Origin: Aphelenchoides besseyi
Lineage: Eukaryota > Nematoda > Chromadorea > Rhabditida > Aphelenchoididae
Reading direction: 5' to 3'
DNA length: 64,000 bases
Assembly (NCBI GenBank): GCA_024699855.1
Contig: JAMPIQ010000002.1
Span: 4,154,001-4,218,000, forward strand
Positions 11,979 through 23,308 of this stretch are shown here, one piece after another (the stretch's first letter is position 1; each line of letters opens with the position of its first letter). Below the pieces are notes generated by a model, which did no database searches, was not told the DNA's origin, and saw only the letters and a program-made list of their open reading frames with translations. Made by a program: the position numbers and the translations under genes.

Positions 11979-12932
11979 TCATTCTTCTGGCTCATCGACT
12001 TCAATGGGTTTGTCCGAGAGATCTTGTTTCTTGTATTCGATAATCATCGCCTCAATTTCACTTGAAGATGCAAGAGATTACAAGCGATTTCCATTGAGAT
12101 TTATCTATGGCAATACCATCACATGTTTGATAGTCGTCGTTCCTCCCTGCTCTTTGCCATTGAAATCTGAAATCCGCGTTTGTACAAAATTAATTCAATC
12201 TACGAACATCTTTAACATCTTAAATAACATCGCTTCTTCGAATCCAATCTTTGTTTAGCTCAGGACCTTCTTCGAATTGGGATTTTATCCGTTCAATCGC
12301 ATTTTCTTCTTTGGGCTTCTCCAACGGGATTAGCTAGCTATTGTCTTCTTTCATGTAACCGTAGTAATAAGCATCGATGTTGCGTACCACTTCAGTTCAG
12401 CCCTTGATCTCTTCGGAGCTCCCCTTGTTCTGATTGCTGTTCGAAAAGCTCTCGAACTCCAGACAGATCTTTGGCCAAACCGAATATTTGTGGTCTTGTC
12501 TACTCGACAATTCCTGACCATTTTTTGTCGAGTTCACGTGGCGCAATTCGTCTAAAACTGAAATAAAAACAAATCAAAACGAACACAAACTTGTAATCCG
12601 GCCGGTCAAGTTCTTTGATTCGACTCTTCACGTGTGTTTAACTCGGAGCATTTTGTTGATGACATCGTTGAGATCGCGAATTCCGAATCCGCCAAGACCC
12701 GAATTTCTAAACTCGTTTGTTGACTACGACCGAATTGCTGTCACCGACCTGAATTGCCGCCATCTTTTTGCTGATGTCACTCAAGACTTCACGTCGAGAA
12801 CGTTCCGCGTCGTTCAGATCTCTGCATTCACGAACATTGTGCGGTCGTCGTGCCAGGGACTCTTCTCCTCCATCTCTTTCTTTAACACCAACAGGTCAAT
12901 TTCGTCATCGCCTTTTCGCTGTTTCTTGCCTT
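11979..12932 (-). pseudogene. ISY1 spliceosome factor pseudogene
   Basis: Conserved ISY1 blocks appear in the right order on the minus strand but in shifting frames. They are the N-terminal ARNSEKAMTKL near 12930, ARRPHNVRECRDLNDAERSR near 12850, and GLGGFGIRDLNDVINKMLR near 12680. KSRIKELDRPDY near 12610, AKDLSGVRELFEQ near 12470, NIDAYYYGYMKED near 12370, IPLEKPKEENAIERI near 12310 and TIKHVM...EIEAMIIEYKKQDL near 12140-12010 follow. ISY1 proteins begin MARN; here the Met codon reads AAG. At least four one-base shifts and in-frame stops break the frame, for example a lost base in the expected Trp codon near 12634 and a TAG between NS and LIP near 12338. ISY1 is a component of the catalytic spliceosome and usually single-copy, so an intact copy should exist elsewhere. 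Confidence 0.8.
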
Positions 12933-12959
12933 AAACTCACTGTCAACAAGAAGTTTTTG

Positions 12960-13880
12960 TGAAAACACCTACCCCGGTCTTAAAGGATACAATGAGCTGA
13001 GCAACAAGCAAAAGAACTGAAGACCTTGAATCTACTCGACAAGAAGAGAACGCGCTTGTGAAGAGCGGCGATGTTCAGAACCACAAATATCGACCATATT
13101 GATTTTCAACTTCATTGAAGAAATGTCAACGTTTATCGCACATTCCTTCTCGTAAATAAGCCTCTTGAATGATATCGGTAGTTGCACTGGTGAACAGAAG
13201 GTCGATTTTGTTTATGCAATCGACTGGCAATTCAATGGAAACCTTATGACCTTTAGGTAACCGAAGAAAGTGAAATTATGTTGAGATGTTCGTTTGATTG
13301 CGTCTTTGGACTCTTCGTACATACGTTGATTATGTTCACGAACATCGTAAAACATGTCTGTTCAACGTCCATTGAATTAAAAAGAACATTTCTGATGCAA
13401 AAATTATCGAGAAATTGAATCCTCGACGTCGTGGGCATGTCGCCCGCTGAGCTCGACCGGCTAATCCAATCGTATTTCAATTTGATCATTTTTATCGGGA
13501 ATTCCGTGACTTCAAACTGTGAACTTCGTCCAACAGCGACTTCCGGCCGAACTTGGCCAACAAATTGACGGTGTAATTATAACGCTTGCCAATGTGGAGA
13601 CTTTGCTGTCAAGCAAAACTGTTTGTGTTTTCGTCGGTTGACTCTCAAATTTTCGTTTCACAAATGACGGTTGTTCAGTTACAAGAACTGGGGCTTCCGT
13701 GTTTGTTCGTTCATTAGTTTTCATCCCCATGGGTTTGACAGTTGGAGCGGTTCCTTGGCACAACAACTGTAACTTCCATCAGGAACTAAATTTGGCTGTC
13801 GAACTCATGATTGGTAACAATGTTAAGGTTATTAAATTAGTGATCGAGAACACTCGACGTCATTTGGCGGGAATTTGTTG
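12960..13880 (-). other. degenerate coding-like stretch, family not recognised
   Basis: Minus-strand peptides with coding character appear in different frames. Examples are FGRKSLLDEVHSLKSRN near 13540, DVREHNQRMYEESKDAIKRT near 13310, and GHKVSIELPVDCINKIDLL with DIIQEAYLREGMC near 13240-13150. No single spliced frame connects them and I do not recognise the family. It may be the remains of another gene that decayed together with the ISY1 copy next to it, or chance. Confidence 0.25.
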
Positions 13881-16800
13881 AAAAAGAGAAGACGATAAAC
13901 AAACTGCAATTTGCTCAATTGAAAGAACGTGTTCGTGGATCTCACCTCTCTATCTTTTGGGCTCGCTGACAAGTTTACGGTCGAGTGCTGAGTCCACAAA
14001 CTCAATTATGTGTGAGAGTTTAAACCCCTTGTCACGCCAAAAGCATTCAGATTAGACAGCGGTTTTCGACGTGTTGATATCGAAATCATAGTCAACGGTT
14101 GGTGACGCTAAGTGGTTTGCAAATTCGGAGCCTTTTAGTGTCCGATAATGTAATTAATTGACTCAGTTGCCAAATAAAAACTTTCGACCGATCTCATTAA
14201 AGCTCCTCACACTCCTGTCAACTGTCAAAACGACTGCGTGCAAGTGATGAATTTTTTGTTTTGCCGACTGACAAACGACGAAACTTCAAAGTTCATTTTT
14301 GGCCATAAACAAAAAGCCAACTTCTCGATTTGGCAGCTTCATGCTTCTGCTTACAAGGACTCTTAAGTGGGCAACTTGCTTACAAACTTCTTCCGCATTT
14401 CGAATGACATTTAATCGAAGAGGATTTTCAGTTCGACGCGTTTTCGTCTACGGTAACACACATTGCTCTTGGATTTCAACAAATTCTTGACATCAGAATT
14501 GCAGGCTGAAGGAGTTGATGGATTCTAAACGCGCAAATTTGTTGTTTTTCCCACAGCGGCTCTTAATTCGAAATTTGCAGACCCACGAGTTTGGAAGCCA
14601 CGAGGAGTCTGAAAAAAGATGGAACGACGCAGAAATTGATCGACGATCTCTGGAAGAAGGAGGCCGAATCAAAAACTCCTTTGGAGCCAATTTCCTTCTT
14701 TTGGCAGATCTTAGTTTTTTGGACAAAAGTGGACGCCATCCGGTTGCTGTGAGTTCTGTCGTGCAATTGAAGTTAATTGGATTTCTCGATTCAGTTCCTC
14801 CACTTTATAATCAGTGGGCAATTCATTGGGTTTAAGACTAAAAAAGGGCTTAGAAACCCAAAATGGCCGAACGGTTTGTGTTGTTAAGCGAATAACTTCG
14901 TGCCAATTCATGTAACCGAAAAGTACGAATGAAGCTTATTTGCAGTTTTCCTTGCAGTTAGAGCTTTAACGGAAACTTTCAACTCTTTCGACATCATAAC
15001 CAATGATAAGAGAGGAAGCTACGAAAGTCATCTCACAACTTCAAAAGTTCTGATATCCTCTACTCTTCGATGTTTACTCTACGGTCCGTTCGTCCGATGT
15101 TTACGCATTCAACTTTTGCAATTAACTCCAAAATAGGCGGTCAACAGATTGAAATTAAATCGACCAAGTTCCTCGGTTGTGCCAACTTCCTTTTCCCTCG
15201 CTGTCCGTAGGCGAACGTCTAAGATGATTGTTTTGTTGATGAGTAGTGGACCTGAAAGGTTTAGCGTCGTTGGGGGCGTAAGTTGGACGAGCAAAAGGTT
15301 GAGCAGCTGAAGCGGAAAATGAACGCAATAGTTTGTCTCTTCGGACGATCAAAATGGAAAATTTTTGGTCTTTAATTTTTATTTTGCGTCGAATTCCAAA
15401 GCAATTGATTTGACGGCCTCTGGCCATTTTTGTCGCGGTTGAATGGAAAGAATGTCGAAGTTTTTGGTCGGTTGTTTGTACGGGTGTTAGCATAATCTCT
15501 CTTTCATTAAACACATGTTGTTCGGTGAGTACTCAAGCATAAATCTCTAAATTTAGCCGGACTGATGTCTTTTGTATTCCGACGGTTAGTTTGACGGACC
15601 GTGCAATGAAAAATAACGTTGGGTTTTATCTCCTTATTTCGCTTGAATGTGTAATCTTAGCTGCTATAGCACCAGATACCTAAAGATGATAGTGAGCTTT
15701 TCTGTTCTCAAGCTTCTTAACATATTAACGTCGATGTCATTTTGCATACGCGCACATTCGGTCTGTAAACTTGACGTTTTGAGGGCCGGAGATTCAGTCT
15801 TTGGACCTTAAGAAACAGCTAAAACGTAATGAGCACATGAATCGGGCACATTTTGCTCATTCATTCGGTCCAAATAAGCAAAGTCGTAAGGACTTTGAGT
15901 CGATCAACGTTAATAAACTTGGACGTTTTGGCGGAACAGCAAACGGTTGGGGCAAATTTTTGAGCTTCCGCAGTTTTTTCGACTTCGGTAAATAGTCGAA
16001 TAAAACGATTATGCCTTTATTCCTTGCGGCAAATTCATGAAGTTCTTCGAGAGTTAGACGTTAAAAGATCACATCTTTGTTCTAGACCTCAACGGTTTGA
16101 ATTTGCTTTAAACAAACCGAACTGCCATTTCATCTGATAAACGACCGGCTTGGGAATTGCTTATACTGTTTTATGTTAGAGTGCTGTCTCGATTGTTATT
16201 CGACAGAAAATCTCAACAAACGTTAATTGTAGGCTCGACAATTACCGCGATTTCTCGTAAATTCTTCATCAATAGTTGTTTCCCACAGCGTCTGCAACTT
16301 TCCTTCTCAAATTAGAAGACGCATTTAGAAGGTGGATGATGGTAATGTTTTAAGACCAAGTATTCTCTAATGAACATGAATATTCAAAGGTCGTCAGAAT
16401 CATAAACTCATTTGTTTCTTTGTTTGATAGATGATTCCGTTGAACTGTGGGTAAGTTTCATGTTCATTGGAATCTCTGCGTTTTGTTCTTTGCGTTAATC
16501 TCGATACTCCTAATTAAGTTCTCCGTGAAGGCGGAGTCAAAGTGAAATGCCGACCACGACCTTTTGACTATTTAGGCGCCATTCTTGGACCATCACTAAA
16601 TTGTCCATTAATCGAGATTAGTTTTTCTGTTACGTGAGCTCCGCGATTCGTTTTTCTGTGCGCCGTTCGAAGTCGCCAATTTTCTTAATTTTAATCGCTT
16701 TTACTTCCGTCTTATGGAAACGACCGTTGGATTTGCATTCTTACACGACGATTAAACTGCCGACCAAGAAACAACGTGTAATTGCGCGATTGTCAATGTC

Positions 16801-17181
16801 ACAATTCACTTCTTTCTCTGACCAAAGAGTTCAAATATCCAAAGCGTGGAGATTCGCAGATGTTTAACAAACGTTTTGTAACCTTTCGAACAATCGGGGA
16901 ACATGCCGTTCGCAGAAAAGAACCATGTGCTTGTTCGTGATGTGAGCTTATGAGTTTTTGCCACGATCCATGAGGCGATCCGCGAACAAAACACGATGGT
17001 CGTTGACGCGTTTTCATTTGACACGACCAGTTGGCTTTTGGGTCGTTTTGGAACATTACGCGTCACAATATTTATCACCTTTGTTTCTATTCGTATAAGC
17101 AATTTGAGTACACGCGTTTAATCGTGTTGCCGAAAACGTATTTTGAAACTTCGGTTTTCAGATTACAAGCTATAAATAAAC
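13881..17181. other. long intergenic region with no supported gene
   Basis: About 3.3 kb with only short overlapping open frames on both strands; the longest is 119 codons at 15155-15514 on the minus strand. None shows a domain or a consistent splice pattern. The right end (17150-17181) has a TTTTCAG acceptor followed closely by the GPCR start codon, so part of this stretch is likely its promoter. Confidence 0.45.
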
Positions 17182-18899
17182 ATGGTATCTACGCGTAACT
17201 TGTCTGCAATTTGTTTGACGAGACAGCAAATGGATATGGGATCCAACTTCGAGAAGTATCTGCAGCGCTATGTCTTTCCGTGCCTTTGTTTGTTGGGAAT
17301 AATCGGCAATTGCCTCAACCTTACGGTTTTGTTGAATAAACGAATGCGAAGCAGGTAATCGAAAAGATTGAATCCATGAATGATCGTGTGTTTAGATCAA
17401 ATACGTTTCTTGCTCTTCTCGCTGTTTCCGACTGCATTTTCCTGAGTCTTTTGCTGCCAAATATTTTGGCCAACATTCCGTTCTTTACGTACAATTACTA
17501 TTTTCGCCTATTCTACTTTTACTCAAAGGTTCATCTTTTGGCCTTCGCGAACTGGTCTTCTGGAGTGGCGATTTGGAGTGTGATTGCCGTATCGTCAGAG
17601 CGATTGATTGGAATTAAAAGACCGCTCTACTGTAAGATCACTCGGTTGAGATGAAGTGAACGTTTTTGTTTAGGTCGTTCACACGTTCCCTCGTACAAAA
17701 TACGATTGATTCTCTTCGCTTTGGTCGTATTTCCATTCATTCTGACTGGTTATCAACATTTTGCTCACGTTTGTCTCGTACGTAAAAACTATTGTGGATC
17801 TACTCAAGTCTTTGCTTTGTGCCTATCAACAACCCAGGATCGTTGGATAAACAACAGGTAAGGTGGTTTAAAAGGAGGATTTGATAGAACATGATCTTAA
17901 AGACTAGTTTTTAATCGTTTGCCCTTTTTCAGTTCCAATCCCTACGACATGTCGTTTCGTCGATTCATTCGCGTTTCCAAGCTCATAAACGTTGTGTTTG
18001 TTATCATCGTTCCGATTGTCCTGCTCACAATTCTGAACATGTGTCTGCTCGGTTACCTGAGAAAAAGATCCGAGAATCTGCAGATGAGTGATGAGATGAG
18101 CGCAAAGTAAGTCGACTTCCTGATTTCAAAATGGGAATTCAATAAACCCTTTGATTGCGTAAACATCAAATCCCGTCGAGATTAAAAAAGGGCAAAGTGC
18201 CAAGATACTTTTGTTTTGAATCATAAGACTCGATTTAATTACATTTAATTGACCGTTTTAATGAACACAAACAACCACTGATGTGTGGTCGAATCTACGA
18301 TGAACAAAAACCATATATTGGATTCTTGTCCTGAAAACCCCTTTTTGTCGTGAATTTGTTGAACGATGTTTGCTTTTACTCATTGCTAAACGATACTAAC
18401 TTTTAGACCGTGTGTTGACAAACAGAAGTATCTACGCACAGAGCAACGTGTATCCTTTACGGTCACTTTGATTGTAACACTTTTCACGCTAACTAATGGA
18501 CCATCAGCTGTCGATCAACTTCTACAGATGGCCTATCCGACACCTCAACCGATGCTGTGGTACGATATTTCTTTGCTCATTTCAACACTTGTTATTATTG
18601 GGAAGTCTTCGAACTTTATCGTAAGCATTCGGATGTCTATCATTCAGTTCAATTGGATTTCAGGTCTTCTGTCTTTTCTCGAAATCATTTCGAAATCGAC
18701 TGTTTAGTTTGGCCCAAAAGAAAGTGCACGAGAAATTTGGTATACAGAAGATTATTCAGTGCGTTCTAAAGTTCTTGTTTTCAGAATCTCGGCGAAAAAG
18801 TTCGTTTATGCCAAAAGCGAGTTTGGCAGGACGCAAAGAAACGACCGGCTCAAAGATGTCGAGCAACGAACGATCCTTATGATTTTCTTCATCTGTTAA
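17182..18899 (+). CDS. rhodopsin-family GPCR, probable neuropeptide receptor
   Basis: Seven exons (17182-17354, 17396-17631, 17674-17857, 17933-18106, 18407-18620, 18664-18758, 18785-18899) give 396 residues. The transmembrane helices are visible in order. TM1 is LLGIIGNCLNLTVLL with the GN motif. TM2 is FLALLAVSDCIFLSLLLP, with D at the sodium-site position. TM3 ends SGVAIWSVIAVSSERLIGI, with ER replacing DRY. TM5 is NVVFVIIVPIVLLTILN, and TM7 ends SNFIVFCLF before an FRNRLF helix 8. The pattern resembles nematode peptide receptors related to the FMRFamide/DMSR groups, but the ligand cannot be told. An upstream TTTTCAG|ATTACAAG acceptor 21 bp before the start suggests trans-splicing or a 5' UTR intron. 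The largest intron (18107-18406) separates TM5 from TM6. Confidence 0.85.
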
Positions 18900-19473
18900 C
18901 CTCATTGTTTACATTCCTTCCTTCTGTTCTTACATTCCAGTTCTTTAGCATTACGTTAACGATCTCATTCGATAAATTTGCCAACTTTATTCGGAAAGGC
19001 TTATGGATTACAAGGCAGTTAATTTGGAGCATAAGAAGCGTAAGTAATGGTCGTTCGTTCGGTTTGAAGTGCGACAACGTGGGTCGCTTTGAAGATAAAG
19101 TGGCCGTTTTTGCTTCAACTGTTCGATTGAATGAAGGCCGTTGGTTAGCGGAGTTAAAAACGCAGTTGCTGATCCACTTCGACGATGTAAGTTCTTGTTC
19201 CGGTTTCGACGTCAACACGCGGTTCACTTACACGACGAAGATCGTAGTTTCCATGGAATTCTCGATCAATTTCATCACACGAACTTCCAGCACGGAAAAA
19301 CGGACTAAGTCAGTGGGATTCATAGAAAGTTCGAAACAACGCTAACAATCAAATGAAAGTTATTGTTCTCAGCTTTCTATAAATTCCACTGTATATTTTA
19401 ATTACCTGATAGTATCGTAATCTGCACAAGTGTCTTCTAAATGTCTAAAACAAATCGGAAGATCATCTTTCTT
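18900..19473. other. intergenic between convergent genes
   Basis: There are open frames of 112 and 146 codons here on opposite strands, but they overlap in antisense and neither shows a domain. I see no supported gene. Confidence 0.4.
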
Positions 19474-21915
19474 TTAATCGACTAACCGAATGTAAATCGA
19501 TCGATTCGACTGATGTGAAATCTTTCGGTAAAGTTGAGGCGAAGATTCAATGGTGTACGGATCGTATTGACGTGCACGTGCAAACTCATAGTTGCTAATC
19601 AATGGAAGCGGTGGTTCGGGTAAAAGATGATCGGTTTGAACTCCTTAACGTCAATTGGATTACACCTACCAATCGAATAACAAACCACGACTAAAATACT
19701 TTGTTTGACTCCGACGACGTCGAGCCCGTGGACGATCATAGCGTTCGACATCGGAAATACGACGAGTTGGCGGTAAGAATTCATTATGCGGCCGATGATG
19801 GTTTTCGTCGAGCATAATTTCGACTTGTTGGACTTCTTCCAATGGTACAGCCGTTTGACGTTTTTGAATTGGTTTCTCAATTATGTGTTGATGTCTGACG
19901 ATCGGAGGTGAGGGAGATCGACGCAAAGGTCGTAAACTCAACTCTGACATACGACGCAGCAATTCGACTTCAAATTGTTGTGGTGGTGAAGGCGGATAAG
20001 CACTAGCCATAGTGTCTAAGTGAGAAGGCGTAACATAACCGGAACTGTGTCCAGAAATTGCGCGTTGAGTTTGTGGTGGTGATTCTTCAAAAGTTTGTTG
20101 TTTTGGAGTCGGTTGACGTCTAAGAATTGAAGGCGAATGCGGTGGACGTCGATCAATGTCGACCGAATGGGAACGTCGATGTGGATAAGCAGTATGTTGA
20201 TGCACTGGATGGTCGTGTTTATGCGAATGAACGTGATGGTGTGGATGTTCGTTTTTCTTAGGACTATGAACGTGTTGATGTTCTGGATGATAATGTTTGG
20301 GTTCGTAAATGTTAACAAGCGGCTCTTCACGAATACGATGAACGTGTTCGATTTCTGGTTGTCGATATTGGATCTGCGGTTCTGGCTCGTATCTGTGGTG
20401 TGGATGGTGCAAATGGTAATATTTGTGTTCGTTTTGTGGAGTTTCAACTTCTTCAACTGGAGGTTCATCGTAATGTCGAACTTCTACAGGAGCTGTCGGT
20501 ACGGGTTTTTTATGGACAACGACGGGTATTGGTAAAGGAGGAGCAGGAGGTGGAGTTGATTGCGTTCGAGCAGTCCAACGAGGTTCCTCTTCGATGGCAC
20601 GTTTTTGTTGGCGTTCAATCTGACGAATAATTGGCGAAGCACGGGCCGATTCTTGACGCTCATATTTTCGAATTCGTTGCGGTGAATACGAAGTACGAGG
20701 CATGTCTTGAGTGAGTGCGAGCTCGTAGATTGGGATGGACGAACGTCGTCGATTCGAACCTCGACTCGACACGGTAGTTGAGCTTCCACTGCTGCTAACT
20801 GATCTTTGTCGTTGTATTATATCTAATGCACTGGCACTTTGAGATTTGATTACCGGAGATTCAACTACAGCTTTCGGAGGTGGTGGTAAATTGAGTTGGT
20901 CAACACTTCTGAAATATGTTGGATTAAATTAGACGTTTATGTGAGATTACTTGGCAAGATTTTTAGCAATTTCAAGCGAAGTAACAAGACGAGCATCCGG
21001 TGGATTCTCCCAAAATATTTCCCATGCGTTTTCGGGTACAAGCCAACGAGGTCGATAGTGATGCAAAGCCGACGGATGATCGGCTTCTGAACGAGGCGCA
21101 GGAGCCGGAAACTCCATGATACTGAGACCGCAAGCAAGAATCTGAAACGATTATCGTTGGTCTTTGTTTTCTTGCTTATAGCTGACTTTAAGCAACGCAA
21201 AAAGTTGTTTCGTTGAAGTTGCACAGAGCCACATAACCTAAATTGAAATTTCGATTGAACTTCAACTCAGAATTTACTTGTGGTTGAACGGTCTTTTTGA
21301 CTCGTCTCTCCACTTGTATGGCGATTAAACAAGCGGTGTCAATTTTCGGATCATTCTTTGGCTCCGGGACTTCTCCGTAGGAAACTGCTGTTGTGCCGAA
21401 ACGCATTTGAGCGGCCAATGATGGAACATGAAGACGCTCATAGATGAGCTTCTTTGCCGTTTGATCCTTGAATAAGAGTATTGCCGGACCACTCATATCG
21501 TACACGACCATCAACCAACACTCCGAAAATTTACCCTTAAGCAACAATCGAACTTTCATTTCGAACACACTATTACCTTTCCGGCATAACTGAAGATTCG
21601 CTCTTGTCTGAGTATAACCATTAGAGTTGAAATCTGGAGATGGTGTGAAGACGCGAGAAATCGAAGACAACTCTAACCGTGATTCTCGATTTTATGTTCA
21701 AGACGACGACCGGAAACCAACAAACCGTTTTGGTGATCGCACCCAAAACGCCCACAATGCGCAATTTTATTGGCCATTTCAGATGTTGAGAAGACTGGGC
21801 GAGTCGAATCGGCTCTCAAGTTTATTCTCACTTTGACTTCGGAAGCGTGTACTTTTACGGCAATTTGATGGGGAATTGGCGTGTTTGTCCACAGCCTAAC
21901 AATCTGCTCGTCCGA
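19474..21915 (-). CDS. His/Pro-rich protein with a folded N-terminal region, family unknown
   Basis: The minus-strand exons from about 21915 to 20950 encode a folded-looking domain (SECWLMVVYDMSGPAILLF, DTACLIAIQVE, VMWLCATSTKQLFALLKIL) that resembles a PH-like beta sandwich ending in a helix. After a WEIFWENPPDARLV block, a single large exon (about 20820-19670) encodes some 350 residues of low complexity. It has Ser/Arg runs and proline-rich segments (PPPAPPLPIP), then a long histidine-rich stretch with HH and HxH repeats near 20450-20150. Conserved-looking motifs such as HSSGYVTPSHLD follow. A last coding piece (PEPPLPLISNYEFARA) probably ends at 19474, but the final splice is not resolved. 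The first exon has no clear in-frame ATG: an in-frame stop lies just upstream of the open stretch and the nearest ATG is internal. I do not recognise the family. The architecture suggests a cytoplasmic scaffold or adaptor. Confidence 0.6.
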
Positions 21916-21921
21916 GCACAC

Positions 21922-22377
21922 CTCATGTTACTGTAAGCAGCACAGTTTATTGTATGAACTCATCCAATGGACAAACAATTTTTAAGTCGTGAGTTTGGAA
22001 TCCAAATTGAAACGAAACAACCAAGTAGTTTGACATCAGTTCAAAAGAATTAAACAAAAATCAATGTTTATCCGAAGGTGATCTTTAACTTTTTGTGTTT
22101 ATTTCGACTTTCACGAACTCGAGAAACTGAAAAAGCGAACTTTGAAGCAGAAAACCGGACTGCTGACGGCGGCCGAACTGTGAGTCATTCAACACCTCGC
22201 GAGTTCGTCGCTTATTTCGACGATCGAAAACCTGCGCAACTGATTGCTTTCTACTGCCGATGATGATTGGGGTGAAGGTTATTGAAACCGCAAAGGTTTT
22301 GTAATAATTTTTTCGTCGTTCCATACTCTCGCTCAATATTTTCTGTTGGTTTTCCACTAAAAGTGAATGGTTTAAGA
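21922..22377. other. intergenic between divergent genes
   Basis: This lies between the His-rich gene (minus) and the TIMP-like gene (plus) and presumably holds both promoters. I see no supported gene, although a 104-codon minus-strand frame exists at 22085-22399. Confidence 0.4.
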
Positions 22378-23001
22378 ATGTTGAGTTCGTCAGGATCACG
22401 GTCTGCTTTCTTCTTTGCCACAGTTTTTGCCGTCAGTTTGAGTGCTGTGTTGGCGTGTTCATGTCGTTTCCAGAAACCTCATGTCACTTATTGTCTTGCT
22501 CATTGGAGTGGGTTATCGACGAGTAACAAAGATAACCACAGTTTTCAGCTGCTCACGCAGTCATTGAGGAGGTGATTGCAAATGCCACTATTCCCGGCTT
22601 CGAGCACTCCAACAACTCCGATATTCAGTACAAAGTGAAGTATCTAGAAATCTTCAGGGTCAATTCTTCTATTTCCATTTCATAAACAAAGAAAACGTTT
22701 AGAGTCCAGAAGAACTGAACGGAACATTGCCAACCGATGTTTACACGCCAACAGAAGAAGCAGCGTGTGGTTTAATTCTGGAGAAAGGCGGCGAGTATCT
22801 TCTTTCTGGTAAGCAACATTCATGATAAACAATCTCGTTTTATCTTCAGGTCGATTCATCAACGATACTTCTATTTCGATGCTTTGCGGTCAAATTTTGT
22901 ATAATATAACGAGAGGCGACGATATTCTCGAATGGCGTGAAGTACCAAAAAGCATTGCAACTAATTTGAAGGCCCATCGATATGATGCAAAGTGCAAATA
23001 A
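22378..23001 (+). CDS. TIMP-like NTR-domain protein (metalloproteinase inhibitor family)
   Basis: Four exons (22378-22507, 22549-22658, 22703-22808, 22850-23001) give 165 residues. A signal peptide (FFFATVFAVSLSAVLA) is followed directly by CSCRFQKPHVTYCLAHW. This matches the TIMP start, in which the mature protein begins with Cys-x-Cys whose first cysteine chelates the metalloproteinase zinc. Further TIMP-like blocks are YKVKYLEIFR, AACGLILEKGGEYLLSGRF and the C-terminal cysteine of the NTR domain. The length equals a single NTR domain, without the C-terminal TIMP subdomain, as in the short nematode TIMPs (tim-1, cri-2). Tissue inhibitors act outside the cell on matrix metalloproteinases; nematode members are also linked to immune regulation. 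The residue after the Cys-x-Cys pair differs from vertebrate TIMPs, so inhibitory activity is inferred, not certain. An AATAAA overlaps the stop codon. Confidence 0.8.
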
Positions 23002-23308
23002 AGAACAAGTCTACTTCGCATCACTTGCCAATTATCTTTGATTTCGAATTGTATCATAAATTTCCTATTAAACTATTTACTACAAAAAACTACGACAATA
23101 AGAAAAAGCTAACTGGTTATGTACATTTGATTATATATAATAGCACTCGAGATACTCATTTCTAATGGATTTGAGGAGCGTAAATTAGATCTAAATAAAC
23201 GGATACACGTCCAAAATGCTGTGATACAAAGATTACAAAATAAGTAAAAGACACTAAACCAACGTATTCACTAGGAGATTACGAGTAAATTGAACTGTTA
23301 ACCTTCTG
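23002..23308. other. intergenic between convergent TIMP-like and GTPBP genes
   Basis: A short AT-rich stretch containing tgattatatataat near 23130. It holds the 3' ends of both neighbours and no gene. Confidence 0.5.

Noticed and set aside
16806..17102. 98-codon minus-strand frame upstream of the first GPCR gene
   Set aside because: It has no motif, overlaps an 85-codon frame in another phase on the same strand, and lies in the probable promoter of the GPCR gene.
20016..20535. Overlapping frames within the His-rich exon (150 codons minus, 132 codons plus)
   Set aside because: These are by-products of the CAT/CAC histidine repeats read in other frames (Ile/Thr/Asn-rich on the minus strand, Met/Val/Trp/Phe-rich on the plus strand). 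The histidine frame is the one that continues into the N-terminal exons.
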